NCBI GenBank assembly: GCA_905479575.1
Contig: CAJQNB010000061.1
Location: forward strand, 1 to 42,951
Origin: an uncultured Pseudophaeobacter sp.
GTDB lineage: Bacteria > Pseudomonadota > Alphaproteobacteria > Rhodobacterales > Rhodobacteraceae
Direction: 5' to 3'
Length of the DNA stretch: 42,951 nucleotides
The notes under the pieces were generated by a model. That model had not been told where the DNA came from, ran no database searches, and saw nothing but the letters and a program-made list of their open reading frames with translations. A program made the position numbers and the translations under genes. Of the stretch, positions 23,428 to 32,809 are shown piece after piece; the first letter of the stretch is position 1, and every line of letters begins with the position of its first letter.

Positions 23428-24351
23428 ATGCGACCAACACTGCGCCAAATGGAGTATATCGTCACGATCCATCAGCTGGGCAGTTTTGGCCTTGCTGCGG
23501 AAACGCTGCACGTCAGTCAACCCAGCCTTTCGAACCAGGTGGCCGCAGTAGAAACCGACCTTGGCGTACGGCTTTTTGACCGAGGGCGCGCCGGTGCACG
23601 CACGACCGCCCGGGGGCTGGAATTTGTCACCCGCGCCCGTCGCATCCTGTCCGAGGTCGAAGCTCTGCGCGGCAGTATGCTATCGGACCTGCCGTTTGGC
23701 GGCAGACTACGGTTGGGCGTGCTACCGTCAATTGGGCCATATCTATTGCCGCAAGCGATGAAGGCTTTGCACGCAGCCGAGCCCAACCTGCGCGTCATTG
23801 TACGCGAGGAAAACACACTAAGCCTCGATGAGGGCATAAGAAACGGGCGTTTCGACGCGATTATCTCGACACCCGAGGATCACCCCAACACCTTTCAGCA
23901 TCACCTGTTTGTCGAACCGCTCTGGGTTGCGGTGGCGCAGGACCATCCGCTGGCAGGGCGCAGCCAGGTCGTGGCAGCAGACCTCGCAGGGCAACGGCTA
24001 CTGACGCTCGATACCGGCCACAGGCTGGCGCGTATTGTCTATGGCATCGCCGGCGCAAGCGGCGCCATGGTGTCCAACGATTACGAGGGCACAAGTCTCG
24101 ACTCGATTGTGCTGATGGCCGCGACGGGAGCAGGCATTGGCATCCTCCCTGACCTTTTTACCCGACGACAAGGGATCCACCGCAACGAAGTCCGTGTCAT
24201 GCCGCTGGCCATACCCGGTGCGGATCGAACCATCAGCATCCTGGTTCCAAACGATAATCCAGAGCATTTTTCCGGTGCGCTTGCGACGATCCTCCGCCGT
24301 GCCGCCGAAGCGCTCGAATTAGAAGTAAACGCGGCGGAAAGAGCGCGGTAG
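23428..24351 (+). CDS. LysR-family regulator, OxyR-like branch
   Basis: Regulator of 307 residues. The N-terminal helix-turn-helix (MRPTLRQMEYIVTIHQLGSF, then GLAAETLHVSQPSLSNQVAAVETDLGVRLFDR) matches the OxyR/CbbR-like group. The C-terminal effector domain is complete (LRLGVLPSIGPYLLPQAM and GIGILPDLFTRR). The redox cysteines of true OxyR are absent, so a metabolite ligand is more likely. It is divergent from the SbtA-like transporter. By analogy with CcmR/CbbR control of inorganic-carbon genes, it may regulate bicarbonate uptake. Confidence 0.91.
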   Translation: MRPTLRQMEYIVTIHQLGSFGLAAETLHVSQPSLSNQVAAVETDLGVRLFDRGRAGARTTARGLEFVTRARRILSEVEALRGSMLSDLPFGGRLRLGVLPSIGPYLLPQAMKALHAAEPNLRVIVREENTLSLDEGIRNGRFDAIISTPEDHPNTFQHHLFVEPLWVAVAQDHPLAGRSQVVAADLAGQRLLTLDTGHRLARIVYGIAGASGAMVSNDYEGTSLDSIVLMAATGAGIGILPDLFTRRQGIHRNEVRVMPLAIPGADRTISILVPNDNPEHFSGALATILRRAAEALELEVNAAERAR

Positions 24352-24372
24352 AGGCAGGGGACGCTGCCGCAG

Positions 24373-24633
24373 CTATCTGGCGGCCCCCCGCATCAGTCGG
24401 TGGCCAAGATGCCGAAAGTAGTCCGTCAATCGCTTTGAAACGCGCAGTGCTTCGCTGCCATCAGCGTCAGGGTCACTCAGCAGGCGTACCATATCATCCA
24501 CGGTGTCAACGTGTCCGACCGCGCGGCGCAGGGCCAGGGGCGCGCTAAGATCTGTACCCTGACGCCGTCGCTTTAGGCGCCCGTATCGTTTTAGGCCCCA
24601 TATCGGTGGCGCGAAACAAAATGTAAAAAAGAT
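24373..24633 (-). pseudogene. Possible 3' remnant of a lost gene
   Basis: On the minus strand an open frame of about 86 codons ends at TAG (24375-24373) and is bounded by TGA at 24636-24634. It has no ATG, GTG or TTG at its beginning; the first usable codons are GTG at 24501 and ATG at 24492, giving only 39-42 residues. The translation looks protein-like (for example LRRAVGHVDTVDDMVRLL and SKRLTDYFRHLGHRLM), with Arg-rich helices. It could be a truncated gene, a gene with a rare start, or chance. No family recognised. Confidence 0.3.
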
Positions 24634-24698
24634 TCACATACGGGCTTGAAGCAGGGCGCAGTCACTCCAATATGAAGTAATGTGAACACGATTTACAT
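24621..24698. promoter_or_regulatory. Two matching palindromes before the DUF2852 gene
   Basis: Two 19-base dyads share the pattern ATGTRAA-N5-TTYACAT: ATGTAAA...TTCACAT (24621-24639) and ATGTGAA...TTTACAT (24680-24698). Their centres are 59 bases apart, and the nearer ends 51 bases before the DUF2852 start. Two copies of one unusual pattern suggest paired operators of a dimeric regulator. The spacing (TGT-N11-ACA) does not fit CRP (N6 core) or PpsR (TGT-N12-ACA). Confidence 0.55.
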
Positions 24699-24749
24699 CG
24701 AACAAACGCAGTTACCCAGTCGCAAGACTGCAACCCCTGGAGACGAATT

Positions 24750-25196
24750 ATGACAGCAATGACCTCCCCCACCCCTGCCCACAGTCAACAGGGATGGTTT
24801 ACCCGTAGCGAAGCCTGGCTGGACCAAAAGGGCAAAGGTGCCTGGATCGCCGCAATGGTTCTTGGCTTTGTCTTTTTCTGGCCCATCGGCCTCGCCCTTC
24901 TCTTTTACATGATCTGGAGCAAACGTATGTTCAACAAATCCTGCCGCAGCCACAGCCGTAAACCCTGGGCCAGCCATGGTATGTCGGCAATGAAACCCTC
25001 CGGGAACTCTGCCTTTGACGCCTATAAAGAAGACACTCTGCGCCGGCTTGAGCAGGAACAGAACGATTTTGAAGGCTTTATGCAGCGTCTGCGCGATGCC
25101 AAGGACAAGGCCGAGTTCGACCAATTCATGGATGAACGCAGCACAATGCCTGCGGAAGATTCCAGCGACGAGGACCGCGCTGAAAAGTCCCACTAA
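24750..25196 (+). CDS. DUF2852 membrane protein
   Basis: A protein of 148 residues with one or two hydrophobic segments at about 30-56 (GAWIAAMVLGFVFFWPIGLALL), then a basic patch, and a charged, probably helical C-terminal half (AYKEDTLRRLEQEQNDFEGF onward). This is the DUF2852 layout common in Rhizobiales and Rhodobacterales. Function is unknown. A GGAGACG ribosome site precedes the ATG. Its promoter region has the paired palindromes at 24621-24698, and a strong stem-loop follows the gene. Confidence 0.86.
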   Translation: MTAMTSPTPAHSQQGWFTRSEAWLDQKGKGAWIAAMVLGFVFFWPIGLALLFYMIWSKRMFNKSCRSHSRKPWASHGMSAMKPSGNSAFDAYKEDTLRRLEQEQNDFEGFMQRLRDAKDKAEFDQFMDERSTMPAEDSSDEDRAEKSH

Positions 25197-25211
25197 CCTC
25201 TGTTCAAGACC

Positions 25212-25251
25212 GCGCCGCCCCCTTAGCCTAGGCTTAGGCCGGGGGCGGCGC
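25212..25251 (+). terminator. Strong GC stem-loop after the DUF2852 gene
   Basis: GCGCCGCCCCC (25212-25222) and GGGGGCGGCGC (25241-25251) form a perfect 11-base stem starting 15 bases after the stop. The 18-base loop contains a further palindrome, AGCCTAGGCT. The tail CCTCTATGT is only weakly T-rich. It is probably a terminator separating the DUF2852 and RDD genes. Confidence 0.65.
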
Positions 25252-25285
25252 CCTCTATGTCATCCACATTCAAAAAGGCATCCCC

Positions 25286-25717
25286 ATGACCTCCCTGCCC
25301 GACCCCGATTATCAGGCCGAATTCTACGCGCTCACCGCCCCAAAACGTCTCGTGGCATGGGTTGTCGATAGTATTCTGATCATCGTGTTGAGCCTTGTAA
25401 TAGTGCTTTTGACGGCTTTTGTTGGCCTCCTCATTTGGCCGCTGCTCTATTTGGTGATCGGTTTCATCTACCGAACCGTTACCCTCACAAACAGCTCTGC
25501 CACTCTGGGTATGCGCTTTGCCGGGATTGAACTGCGCGACCTGTCCGGGCGCCGTTTGAACGGGCAGCAGGCTATGCTGCACACCCTTGGTTTTACCTTT
25601 TCTGTCGCAGTTCCCGTGTTGCAGGTGATTTCGATCATCATGATGCTGACCACCTCCAGAGGACAGGGGCTGAGCGACGCTCTGTTGGGGACTGTCATGC
25701 TCAACCGGCGCGCTTAA
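25286..25717 (+). CDS. RDD family membrane protein
   Basis: Inner-membrane protein (143 aa) with three hydrophobic segments. The family residues are visible: Arg and Asp of KRLVAWVVDSILII in helix 1, and the loop NSSATLGMRFAGIELRDLSGRRL followed by GLSDALLG near the end. RDD proteins have diverse or unknown transport-related roles. It lies 89 bases after the DUF2852 gene, past a stem-loop; co-transcription by read-through is possible. Confidence 0.88.
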   Translation: MTSLPDPDYQAEFYALTAPKRLVAWVVDSILIIVLSLVIVLLTAFVGLLIWPLLYLVIGFIYRTVTLTNSSATLGMRFAGIELRDLSGRRLNGQQAMLHTLGFTFSVAVPVLQVISIIMMLTTSRGQGLSDALLGTVMLNRRA

Positions 25718-26030
25718 GCCTGCTGGCCGAGCGGGGAAACCGTGTTTGCTCTGCTGCGGCCAGATAGCCCCCTAGCCATTCGCCAGTGCCCCAAAGCCAC
25801 AGGTCTGAAGCGCCGCTTGGAACCGTCTTTGCATCAGGCAACATACATCTAAGGGGCTTCAATCCAGACAGCGCACATCTGGCGCGCGCTGTGCAGCATC
25901 TTTTGCAGCGCGACCGCTTGTCTCACGATTTTAACCAGTTTCCATTGGCCGCTTGGAGTCTGGCTTTGCCATTGCTATCTTGTGGTTGTTTCTTATGATC
26001 AAGAAATCCTGTTTGTTAGTCTAGCCTCAG
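25718..26030. other. Intergenic region before bpt
   Basis: 313 bases. A plus-strand frame at 25786-25998 has no ribosome site and atypical composition, so I do not call it. The AT-rich last 60 bases probably contain the bpt promoter. Nothing else seen. Confidence 0.4.
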
Positions 26031-26855
26031 ATGCGTCACACACTTCCCATTGCTCCTCAGTTCTATGTCACGGCCCCCCAGCCCTGCCCCTATCTGGAAA
26101 ACCGGATGGAGCGGAAGCTGTTCACCTCACTACAGGGTGAAGGTGCCGATCAGCTGAACAATAGCCTATCGCATCAAGGGTTTCGCCGGTCTCAAAACGT
26201 GCTCTATCGCCCTTCATGCTCGGATTGTTCTGCCTGCATGTCGGCCCGCATTGATGTCAGCGCCTTTGTAAAGACCCGCAGCCAGAAACGCATCCTAAAA
26301 CGCAATGCCTCCTTGTTGCGCCGCGCCACCTCTCCCTGGGCGACAGAAGATCAATACACCCTGTTCCGGCGCTACCTTGACAGCCGCCATTCTGACGGTG
26401 GCATGGCGGATATGGATGTCTTTGAATATGCGGCAATGATCGAGGAAACCCCGATCCGAAGCCGGGTCATCGAATACACCGAACCCCAGTTCAGCGGCCT
26501 TGTTGCGGTCTCGCTGACCGATGTGCTGGAAGACGGGTTGAGCATGGTTTATTCCTTCTACGACCCGGACCAGCCGCAAAACTCCATCGGCACCTATATG
26601 ATCCTGGATCATATCGCCATCGCACTGGAGACCGGACTTCCCTATGTCTATCTTGGCTACTGGGTGCCCGGCAGCAGCAAGATGAGCTACAAAGAGAAGT
26701 TTTCCGGCCTTGAAGTCTATCATCAGGGGGCGTGGAAACCGATGCGCGATCCGGCAGAATTTGCCGAAAGCAGCCATCCATTGTCCACAGATCCCATCGC
26801 CGAACAGGTGGCTAATATCCACTTGCCCGAGCAGCCAGTTCATCGCCGCAGATGA
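26031..26855 (+). CDS. bpt: Aminoacyl-tRNA-protein transferase Bpt (N-degron pathway)
   Basis: Cytoplasmic enzyme (274 aa) that transfers leucine (Bpt) or arginine (Ate1-type) from tRNA to the N-terminus of proteins beginning with Asp or Glu, marking them for ClpAP degradation. The N-terminal Cys19 in PCPYL and the cluster CSDCSAC (63-69) are the conserved cysteines. The C-terminal GNAT-like domain has [24 protein letters not shown] and [20 protein letters not shown]. The length matches bacterial Bpt. No clear ribosome site is seen. It overlaps the VOC gene by ATGA, so the two are co-translated. Confidence 0.93.
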   Translation: MRHTLPIAPQFYVTAPQPCPYLENRMERKLFTSLQGEGADQLNNSLSHQGFRRSQNVLYRPSCSDCSACMSARIDVSAFVKTRSQKRILKRNASLLRRATSPWATEDQYTLFRRYLDSRHSDGGMADMDVFEYAAMIEETPIRSRVIEYTEPQFSGLVAVSLTDVLEDGLSMVYSFYDPDQPQNSIGTYMILDHIAIALETGLPYVYLGYWVPGSSKMSYKEKFSGLEVYHQGAWKPMRDPAEFAESSHPLSTDPIAEQVANIHLPEQPVHRRR

Positions 26856-27259
26856 GCAAGCCCTGCCCAGTTCAGGCACTGCATGCGGTTGCTTTGCTCG
26901 TACCGGACTATGATGCGGCAATCGCCTATTACTGTGATCTTCTGGGCTGGCAGCTGGTCGAGGACATCGACCAGGGCCACAAACGCTGGGTGCGCATCCT
27001 GCCCCCAGGTGCCACCCAGGGCAGCCTGATCCTGGCGCGGGCAACAGGGCCTGTCCAAGATGCCGCCATTGGCAACCAGTTTGGCGGCCGCGTCGGGCTA
27101 TTCCTGACAACAGATGATTTTGCCCGTGACCATGCCCGGATGCTTGCCCTTGGTGTCCTGTTTGAAGAAGCCCCACGTCAGGAGCCCTATGGCACAGTGG
27201 CCGTCTGGCAAGATCCCTTTGGCAATCGCTGGGACTTGCTGGAATTCACAACAGATTAG
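26852..27259 (+). CDS. VOC (glyoxalase/bleomycin-resistance fold) protein
   Basis: A vicinal-oxygen-chelate protein (135 aa) with two beta-alpha-beta-beta-beta modules: [20 protein letters not shown] and [20 protein letters not shown]. Candidate metal ligands are His11, and the Glu in WDLLEF near the end. The family covers dioxygenases, lyases and resistance proteins, so activity cannot be assigned. It overlaps bpt by four bases, an arrangement that may only reflect shared transcription. Confidence 0.88.
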   Translation: MSKPCPVQALHAVALLVPDYDAAIAYYCDLLGWQLVEDIDQGHKRWVRILPPGATQGSLILARATGPVQDAAIGNQFGGRVGLFLTTDDFARDHARMLALGVLFEEAPRQEPYGTVAVWQDPFGNRWDLLEFTTD

Positions 27260-27283
27260 CGCAGGAGGCCAGCCAGGTCGCGC

Positions 27284-27847
27284 CTAGCCGGGGATCTCGT
27301 TGCGCTGCAGGTAGTCATGCACCGCGCGGCTGCGCTGAGTGATTTTTTTCAGAAGTGTGGCGTGGTCCAGCCGCAGGGCCAGTTTTTCTTCCATATTTGC
27401 CCGTTTATTGATGAACTCCTCAAAAACATCCCCGGCATCCATCAGCCGATGGGCGCTGCGGTCATAGACCTCCCGGTATTGGCTCCATTGCGCAGCAGAA
27501 ACCTCGCCTTTGGCCATCAGCTCTTCTGCGGCTTCCAGGATTTGCTCCAATGCTGCAAGCGTTCTTTCGATCCCCGCTTCAGGGCGACACTCGATTGCGG
27601 TCAGGTTCTCCAGCTCACGAAACAGTGCAGCTTGAATTGTCTCGATACTGTCGGGGGAAAACTCATCCAGATAGGCGTCAATCTTGCGCATATGCGCCTG
27701 ATCAGAGAGTTTATTGTCGCGCAATGCATGCAGATAATACTCTACCGCGGAGAGCTTGGTATTTAAGGCCTGTATCTGTTTTTGCGCTTGGGTATGGGCC
27801 GCGTCATACCGCTTTTTGGCCAACCGCCATTCTCGCACTAAGGACAT
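27284..27847 (-). CDS. Helical (coiled-coil) protein of unknown function
   Basis: A protein of 187 residues, not recognised. It is almost wholly alpha-helical by composition, charged and rich in Glu, Ala, Lys and Gln, with a probable coiled coil at about 5-45 and further amphipathic helices. There is no signal peptide or membrane segment. AAGGAG nine bases before the ATG makes the start convincing. It is convergent with the VOC gene (24-base gap) and is transcribed alone. It could be a structural or adaptor protein. Confidence 0.8.
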   Translation of the reverse strand: MSLVREWRLAKKRYDAAHTQAQKQIQALNTKLSAVEYYLHALRDNKLSDQAHMRKIDAYLDEFSPDSIETIQAALFRELENLTAIECRPEAGIERTLAALEQILEAAEELMAKGEVSAAQWSQYREVYDRSAHRLMDAGDVFEEFINKRANMEEKLALRLDHATLLKKITQRSRAVHDYLQRNEIPG

Positions 27848-27966
27848 GGAATACCACTCCTTTTATTTGCCCCAGCCCCCACCAGAACACAGGCCCCAGA
27901 CTAATGCCTATGCTGACTTTGTAAAGCCACCTGTCAGACCGGCCCGTTGCGCCCCCCTGCGCAATC

Positions 27967-27998
27967 GCAAAAGGGGCCCCAAACCGGAGCCCCTTTGC
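27967..27998 (-). terminator. Terminator of the TRAP operon
   Basis: On the minus strand GCAAAGGGGC and GCCCCTTTTGC form a GC-rich stem with an 11-base loop and one bulged base, including a run of four T residues at its 3' side. It lies about 28 bases after the stop of the large permease gene. Confidence 0.7.
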
Positions 27999-28025
27999 AA
28001 TCGTTTAGTTCTAGGATCGTCCTGA

Positions 28026-30380
28026 TCAGTTGGGGATCAGCGCCGGAATGATGGTCACAATCGAGGGGAAGAACCACAGCAGCGCCAGACCTGCCACCTG
28101 GATCAATACGAAGGGCAGAACCCCACGATAGATATGTCCGGTGGTCACCTCTTTTGGTGCGACCCCACGCAGATAGAACAGCGCAAAGCCAAAAGGTGGT
28201 GTCAGGAAGGAGGTCTGCAGGTTCACCGCAACCATGATCGTCACCCATTTGGGATCAAAGGAACCGCCATAGATGACCGGCCCAACAATCGGGATCACGA
28301 TGTAGATGATCTCGAGGAAGTCGAGCACAAAGCCCAGGAAGAACAGCACCAACATCACGATCAGGAAGACCGTCATCTCATTGTCAAAGCTCTTCAGGAA
28401 CTGCTGGATGTAGTGTTCACCGCCAAAGGAAATCACCACCAGATTGAGCAGCTGCGAGCCGATCAGGATGGTAAAGACCATGGAGGTAACCTTGGCTGTT
28501 TCCCGCACAATGGGTGTCAGAACAGCGCCTTTGTACAGAACCCAGCAGCCATAAAGCAGGCCAAACAGAGCAAACAGATAGGCACCATAGGCAACACCGA
28601 AGGCGATCCAGCTTTCGACGCTGACATCAGACTGGTTGATCCGCAGATCAAAGTTCACCCCGATCAGGATCGCAATCATCACGGCAAAGGTGGCCCAGAT
28701 GATGATCTTGCCCGACTTGCCTTGGTCCTGCAGCTTGCGGTAGGCCGCCAGCATGATTGCACCACCGGCGCCAAGCGCCGCAGCGGGCGTTGGGTTGGTA
28801 ATACCACCAAGGATCGAGCCAAGCACGGCAACAATCAGAACCAGCGGTGGGAAAACCACCCGGATCAGATCATTGCGCGCACAGCGGGCGGCAGCTTCGC
28901 GCGCACCATACAGCGCCAACAGTGCAGGCAGCGCCAACAACAGAACCGTGACACCGGGCGTTGTCGTAGGTGCAATCAACAGCACATCGACGAGCAAAAC
29001 CAGCAACAGGCCAATGGCCCCCAGGATCAGCGGCTTGGTGTCCCGCGACGGAGCAACCCCACGACCAATGGCCAGAACCAGCCCCAGCATGATCACCAGG
29101 ATGGTAACGCCTGTGCCAATCGGAGCAGCTGCCGCGATCTTGTCGACACCTGCCTGAGCAAACTCTTCCTCAGTCAGCTTGGTTGCCTGTGCAACGCCGC
29201 CAGCCGCATCAATCGCGGTCTGTTCCGCAACTGCGGCATCCCAGGCCTCTTGACCGTGCAGGTCAATCATTGCCGCTTGGCACTGTGGTCCGACATTGGT
29301 CCGCAAAGAGGCGGTTTGACCTGCGTCAGAAAATGCCGAGACCGTAATGTTCTGCGAACCGATCACCCCAAAGGAGCCCAACAGCATGGCACCGCCAATG
29401 ATGGCAGCAGGTGCACCAAGGAACCACAGCAGCGCTTCGTTGCGCGTCACCGGCTCATTGGAGCTGGCCTCCAGCGCAACAGCTGGCGCTTTTTCCGGGT
29501 TCAGCATCGCATAGCCAAAGGCATAAAGCGCATAGAGCAGCGCCAGCATGATCCCCGGCAGCAAAGCCGCCTGGAACAATGTGCCCACAGAGACAACCGC
29601 CGGTTCGCCCAGATAGGTCAAAGCGTCGGAACAGCCTGCCTCCATCGCCCGGCTTTCCTGTGCGGTGGAATACAGATCCCCTGCCAGGGTCCCCAGAAGA
29701 ACGATCACGATGGACGGTGGAATGATTTGCCCCAGGGTACCAGAGGCCGCGATCACACCAGTTGCCAGTTCAGGCGAGTAGTTGTTGCGCAACATGGTCG
29801 GCAGAGCCAGCAGGCCCATGGTCACCACGGTGGCACCAACGATCCCGGTGGAGGCCGCCAGGAAGGCACCAACCACAACGATAGACACCGCAAGACCACC
29901 TGGCAGCGGGCCAAAGACCCGCGCCATTGTTGTCAGCAGGTCATTGGCAATTTTGGACCGTTCCAGGGTGATCCCCATCAGAACGAACATCAAAACTGCC
30001 AGCAGGGTTTCAATCGATGCCCCGGCCAGAACCCGCTCGTTCATCCGGTTCACAATGAAGGAGACATTGCGATCCATCGCATATTCCCAACCCTGTACAA
30101 ACACAGGCTCGGCAATGCGCGGCAGTTCCGGATATCGGAAGATTGAAATTGCATCGGGTTTCACCCCGCTATCCACAAGGCTGCGATAGACCTCGGAAGA
30201 GGTATCAATGGCCTGGTGGATCAGCAGTCCGGCACTGTCCAGTGCCGCGATGATCCCAAAGGAGATGATACCGGCACCACCGATGGCAAAAGCCACCGGA
30301 AAACCGGAGAGGATGCCTCCAAAAAGGCATAGAAATACGATGAGCAGGCCGAGTTCGACGCCATCAAGACCGAATAGCAT
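28026..30380 (-). CDS. dctM: TRAP transporter large permease (DctM), unusually long
   Basis: Ion-coupled membrane subunit of a tripartite periplasmic transporter. At 784 residues it is far longer than the usual roughly 430. DctM core segments are visible at the N-terminus (GGILSGFPVAFAIGGAGI), after a hydrophilic insertion (about 60-110), at LAVSIVVVGAFLAASTGIVG and GTLGQIIPPSIVIVLLG, and again near the C-terminus (LDFLEIIYIVIPIVGPVI, NLQTSFLTPPFGFALFYLRG). Between about 345 and 590 lies extra sequence with hydrophobic helices and a soluble stretch (about 365-425). It follows the small permease by 17 bases. The partner binding protein is TakP-like, so 2-oxo acids are a possible substrate. Confidence 0.92.
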   Translation of the reverse strand: MLFGLDGVELGLLIVFLCLFGGILSGFPVAFAIGGAGIISFGIIAALDSAGLLIHQAIDTSSEVYRSLVDSGVKPDAISIFRYPELPRIAEPVFVQGWEYAMDRNVSFIVNRMNERVLAGASIETLLAVLMFVLMGITLERSKIANDLLTTMARVFGPLPGGLAVSIVVVGAFLAASTGIVGATVVTMGLLALPTMLRNNYSPELATGVIAASGTLGQIIPPSIVIVLLGTLAGDLYSTAQESRAMEAGCSDALTYLGEPAVVSVGTLFQAALLPGIMLALLYALYAFGYAMLNPEKAPAVALEASSNEPVTRNEALLWFLGAPAAIIGGAMLLGSFGVIGSQNITVSAFSDAGQTASLRTNVGPQCQAAMIDLHGQEAWDAAVAEQTAIDAAGGVAQATKLTEEEFAQAGVDKIAAAAPIGTGVTILVIMLGLVLAIGRGVAPSRDTKPLILGAIGLLLVLLVDVLLIAPTTTPGVTVLLLALPALLALYGAREAAARCARNDLIRVVFPPLVLIVAVLGSILGGITNPTPAAALGAGGAIMLAAYRKLQDQGKSGKIIIWATFAVMIAILIGVNFDLRINQSDVSVESWIAFGVAYGAYLFALFGLLYGCWVLYKGAVLTPIVRETAKVTSMVFTILIGSQLLNLVVISFGGEHYIQQFLKSFDNEMTVFLIVMLVLFFLGFVLDFLEIIYIVIPIVGPVIYGGSFDPKWVTIMVAVNLQTSFLTPPFGFALFYLRGVAPKEVTTGHIYRGVLPFVLIQVAGLALLWFFPSIVTIIPALIPN

Positions 30381-30397
30381 ATCAGCTGTCCCTTAGG

Positions 30398-31324
30398 TTA
30401 ATGAGCGCCTTCATAGGCTTCTTCGCCCTCTCCAAGGGTATCCTTGTCGAGGTATTTATTTTCACTGCCCTGGCCTTCAATGAACTCCAGCATGGAGCGG
30501 TAGAAGAAGGCGATGGCATGCATAAAGACGATACCGGCAAAGGTCACCAGCAAGATCTTGAAGAGAAAGTATCCGTTAAAGCCATTGGGACTGAACCCGA
30601 TGGTTTCGACGTTCCAGCGCAGCGCGCGGGCTTTCATCACCAGGCGCTCCAGACTGTCGGATGCCGACGGCTTTGGCACGATGAGGTGGCGCCACAGGAA
30701 ATACCAGCCATACATCCAGGTCAGCACGGCGGCCGGCATCATGAAGATCAGCGATCCCACCATGTCGATCACACGTTTGGTGCGGAAGCTGACACCGGAA
30801 TAGACAAGATCAACCCGCACATGGCCGCCCTGCACAAAGGTGTAGCTCACACAGAGGCAGACCACCAAGGCGTTGTAGAGCTTGAGCTCTTCAGCAAACC
30901 AGCTGATGTCTTTTTCCAAGGCAATCCCAAGACCAAAACTCATGTCGGGGCGGGCAAAGATCCGCTGCATGAACACAATGACGATTTGCTGGATCACCAT
31001 GATCAGACCAGCCCAGGCAAAAAAGCGCCCGATGCCATTGGCAAAACCTTCAAGGCCACGCACCATGCCCCACATGACCTGGCGGCGGTAAAGGCCAACA
31101 GCCGTCAGCATCAGGAACACAGTAAAGACTACAAAAAAGAACTCCACCGAGCCGCCATAGTAGACAAAGCGCATGATCGAAGTCTTGTCAGACCAATCAA
31201 GCCACAGCTGCGGATGGGTTACGGCGTAGCCGAAATTGTAAAAGGCGCCAGCGATGTTCTGAACCAGCCAGATCAGACCGTTGAACAGGGCGCCGAAAAA
31301 GGAAATGCCTGTATCGTCCTGCAT
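30398..31324 (-). CDS. dctQ: TRAP transporter small permease (DctQ), extended
   Basis: Inner-membrane subunit (308 aa) joining the binding protein to the large permease. The usual DctQ has about 170 residues and four helices. Here the DctQ-like core (GRFFAWAGLIMVIQQIVIVF, then QGGHVRVDLVY and a later MYGWYFLWRH) is preceded by two extra hydrophobic segments and followed by another (ILLVTFAGIVFMHAIAFF) and an acidic tail. The start at 31324 has GAGG five bases upstream; the ATG at 31345 has none. Together with the long DctM this marks a larger-than-usual TRAP subtype. Confidence 0.9.
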   Translation of the reverse strand: MQDDTGISFFGALFNGLIWLVQNIAGAFYNFGYAVTHPQLWLDWSDKTSIMRFVYYGGSVEFFFVVFTVFLMLTAVGLYRRQVMWGMVRGLEGFANGIGRFFAWAGLIMVIQQIVIVFMQRIFARPDMSFGLGIALEKDISWFAEELKLYNALVVCLCVSYTFVQGGHVRVDLVYSGVSFRTKRVIDMVGSLIFMMPAAVLTWMYGWYFLWRHLIVPKPSASDSLERLVMKARALRWNVETIGFSPNGFNGYFLFKILLVTFAGIVFMHAIAFFYRSMLEFIEGQGSENKYLDKDTLGEGEEAYEGAH

Positions 31325-31424
31325 TGTTCCCTCGGATGATTGCATGCTGCGGCATCAAGCGACAGTCCCGCCCAGAATGCGTGATACGCGGGCGACCACT
31401 GCCTTCTGGCCTGCGGCAAAAATG

Positions 31425-31458
31425 AAAAAGGGATCCCCCGCACCTGGCGGGAGATCCA
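31425..31458 (-). terminator. Intra-operon terminator after the TRAP binding-protein gene
   Basis: On the minus strand GGATC...GATCC with inner CCCGC...GCGGG forms an imperfect stem followed by TCCCTTTTTC. It starts about 20 bases after the binding-protein stop and lies before the small permease. Such partial terminators let the binding protein be made in excess over the membrane subunits. Confidence 0.75.
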
Positions 31459-31477
31459 AAAGAGGCTTCGGGTTGGG

Positions 31478-32560
<1,083 letters not shown>

Positions 32561-32656
32561 TATAGTGCTCCTCCCATAAGTAGTCCCTATGTCCAGCTTG
32601 GGCCGGACGGATCTTTTCGAGTGGCGTCAACGTAGCGGTGCTGCGCCCCTTGTGAA

Positions 32657-32676
32657 TACCTAGTACTGCGTAGGTA
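32657..32676. promoter_or_regulatory. Candidate operator between TRAP operon and two-component genes
   Basis: TACCTA (32657-32662) and TAGGTA (32671-32676) form a perfect dyad with an eight-base spacer. It lies 97 bases before the TRAP operon start and 134 bases before the kinase start. It is a reasonable target for the LuxR-type response regulator encoded at 34306. The sequence is seen; the regulator is inferred from position. Confidence 0.5.
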
Positions 32677-32809
32677 CGCCGAAAAACCCCAAAATCCTGC
32701 GTTCAAAGACGGAATTTTTGTGGAACCGCAGCGAATCTCGGCCGTCACGTCCGGAAAATGCGCTTCCAGCCCTTTGATTCGGTTGCGGGATTGCGTAACG
32801 ATTCGGCAC

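Noticed and set aside
24621..24698. Reading the paired palindromes as CRP or PpsR/CrtJ sites
   Set aside because: The half-site spacing (TGT-N11-ACA) differs from CRP (TGTGA-N6-TCACA) and from PpsR (TGT-N12-ACA).
25786..25998. 70-residue plus-strand frame before bpt
   Set aside because: No ribosome site and no recognisable pattern; probably promoter-region sequence.
28134..30146. 670-residue open frame on the plus strand antisense to the long TRAP permease
   Set aside because: It mirrors a highly expressed-looking membrane-protein gene; its translation is rich in His, Gln, Arg and Asn with no fold pattern, as expected from antisense of a hydrophobic coding sequence.
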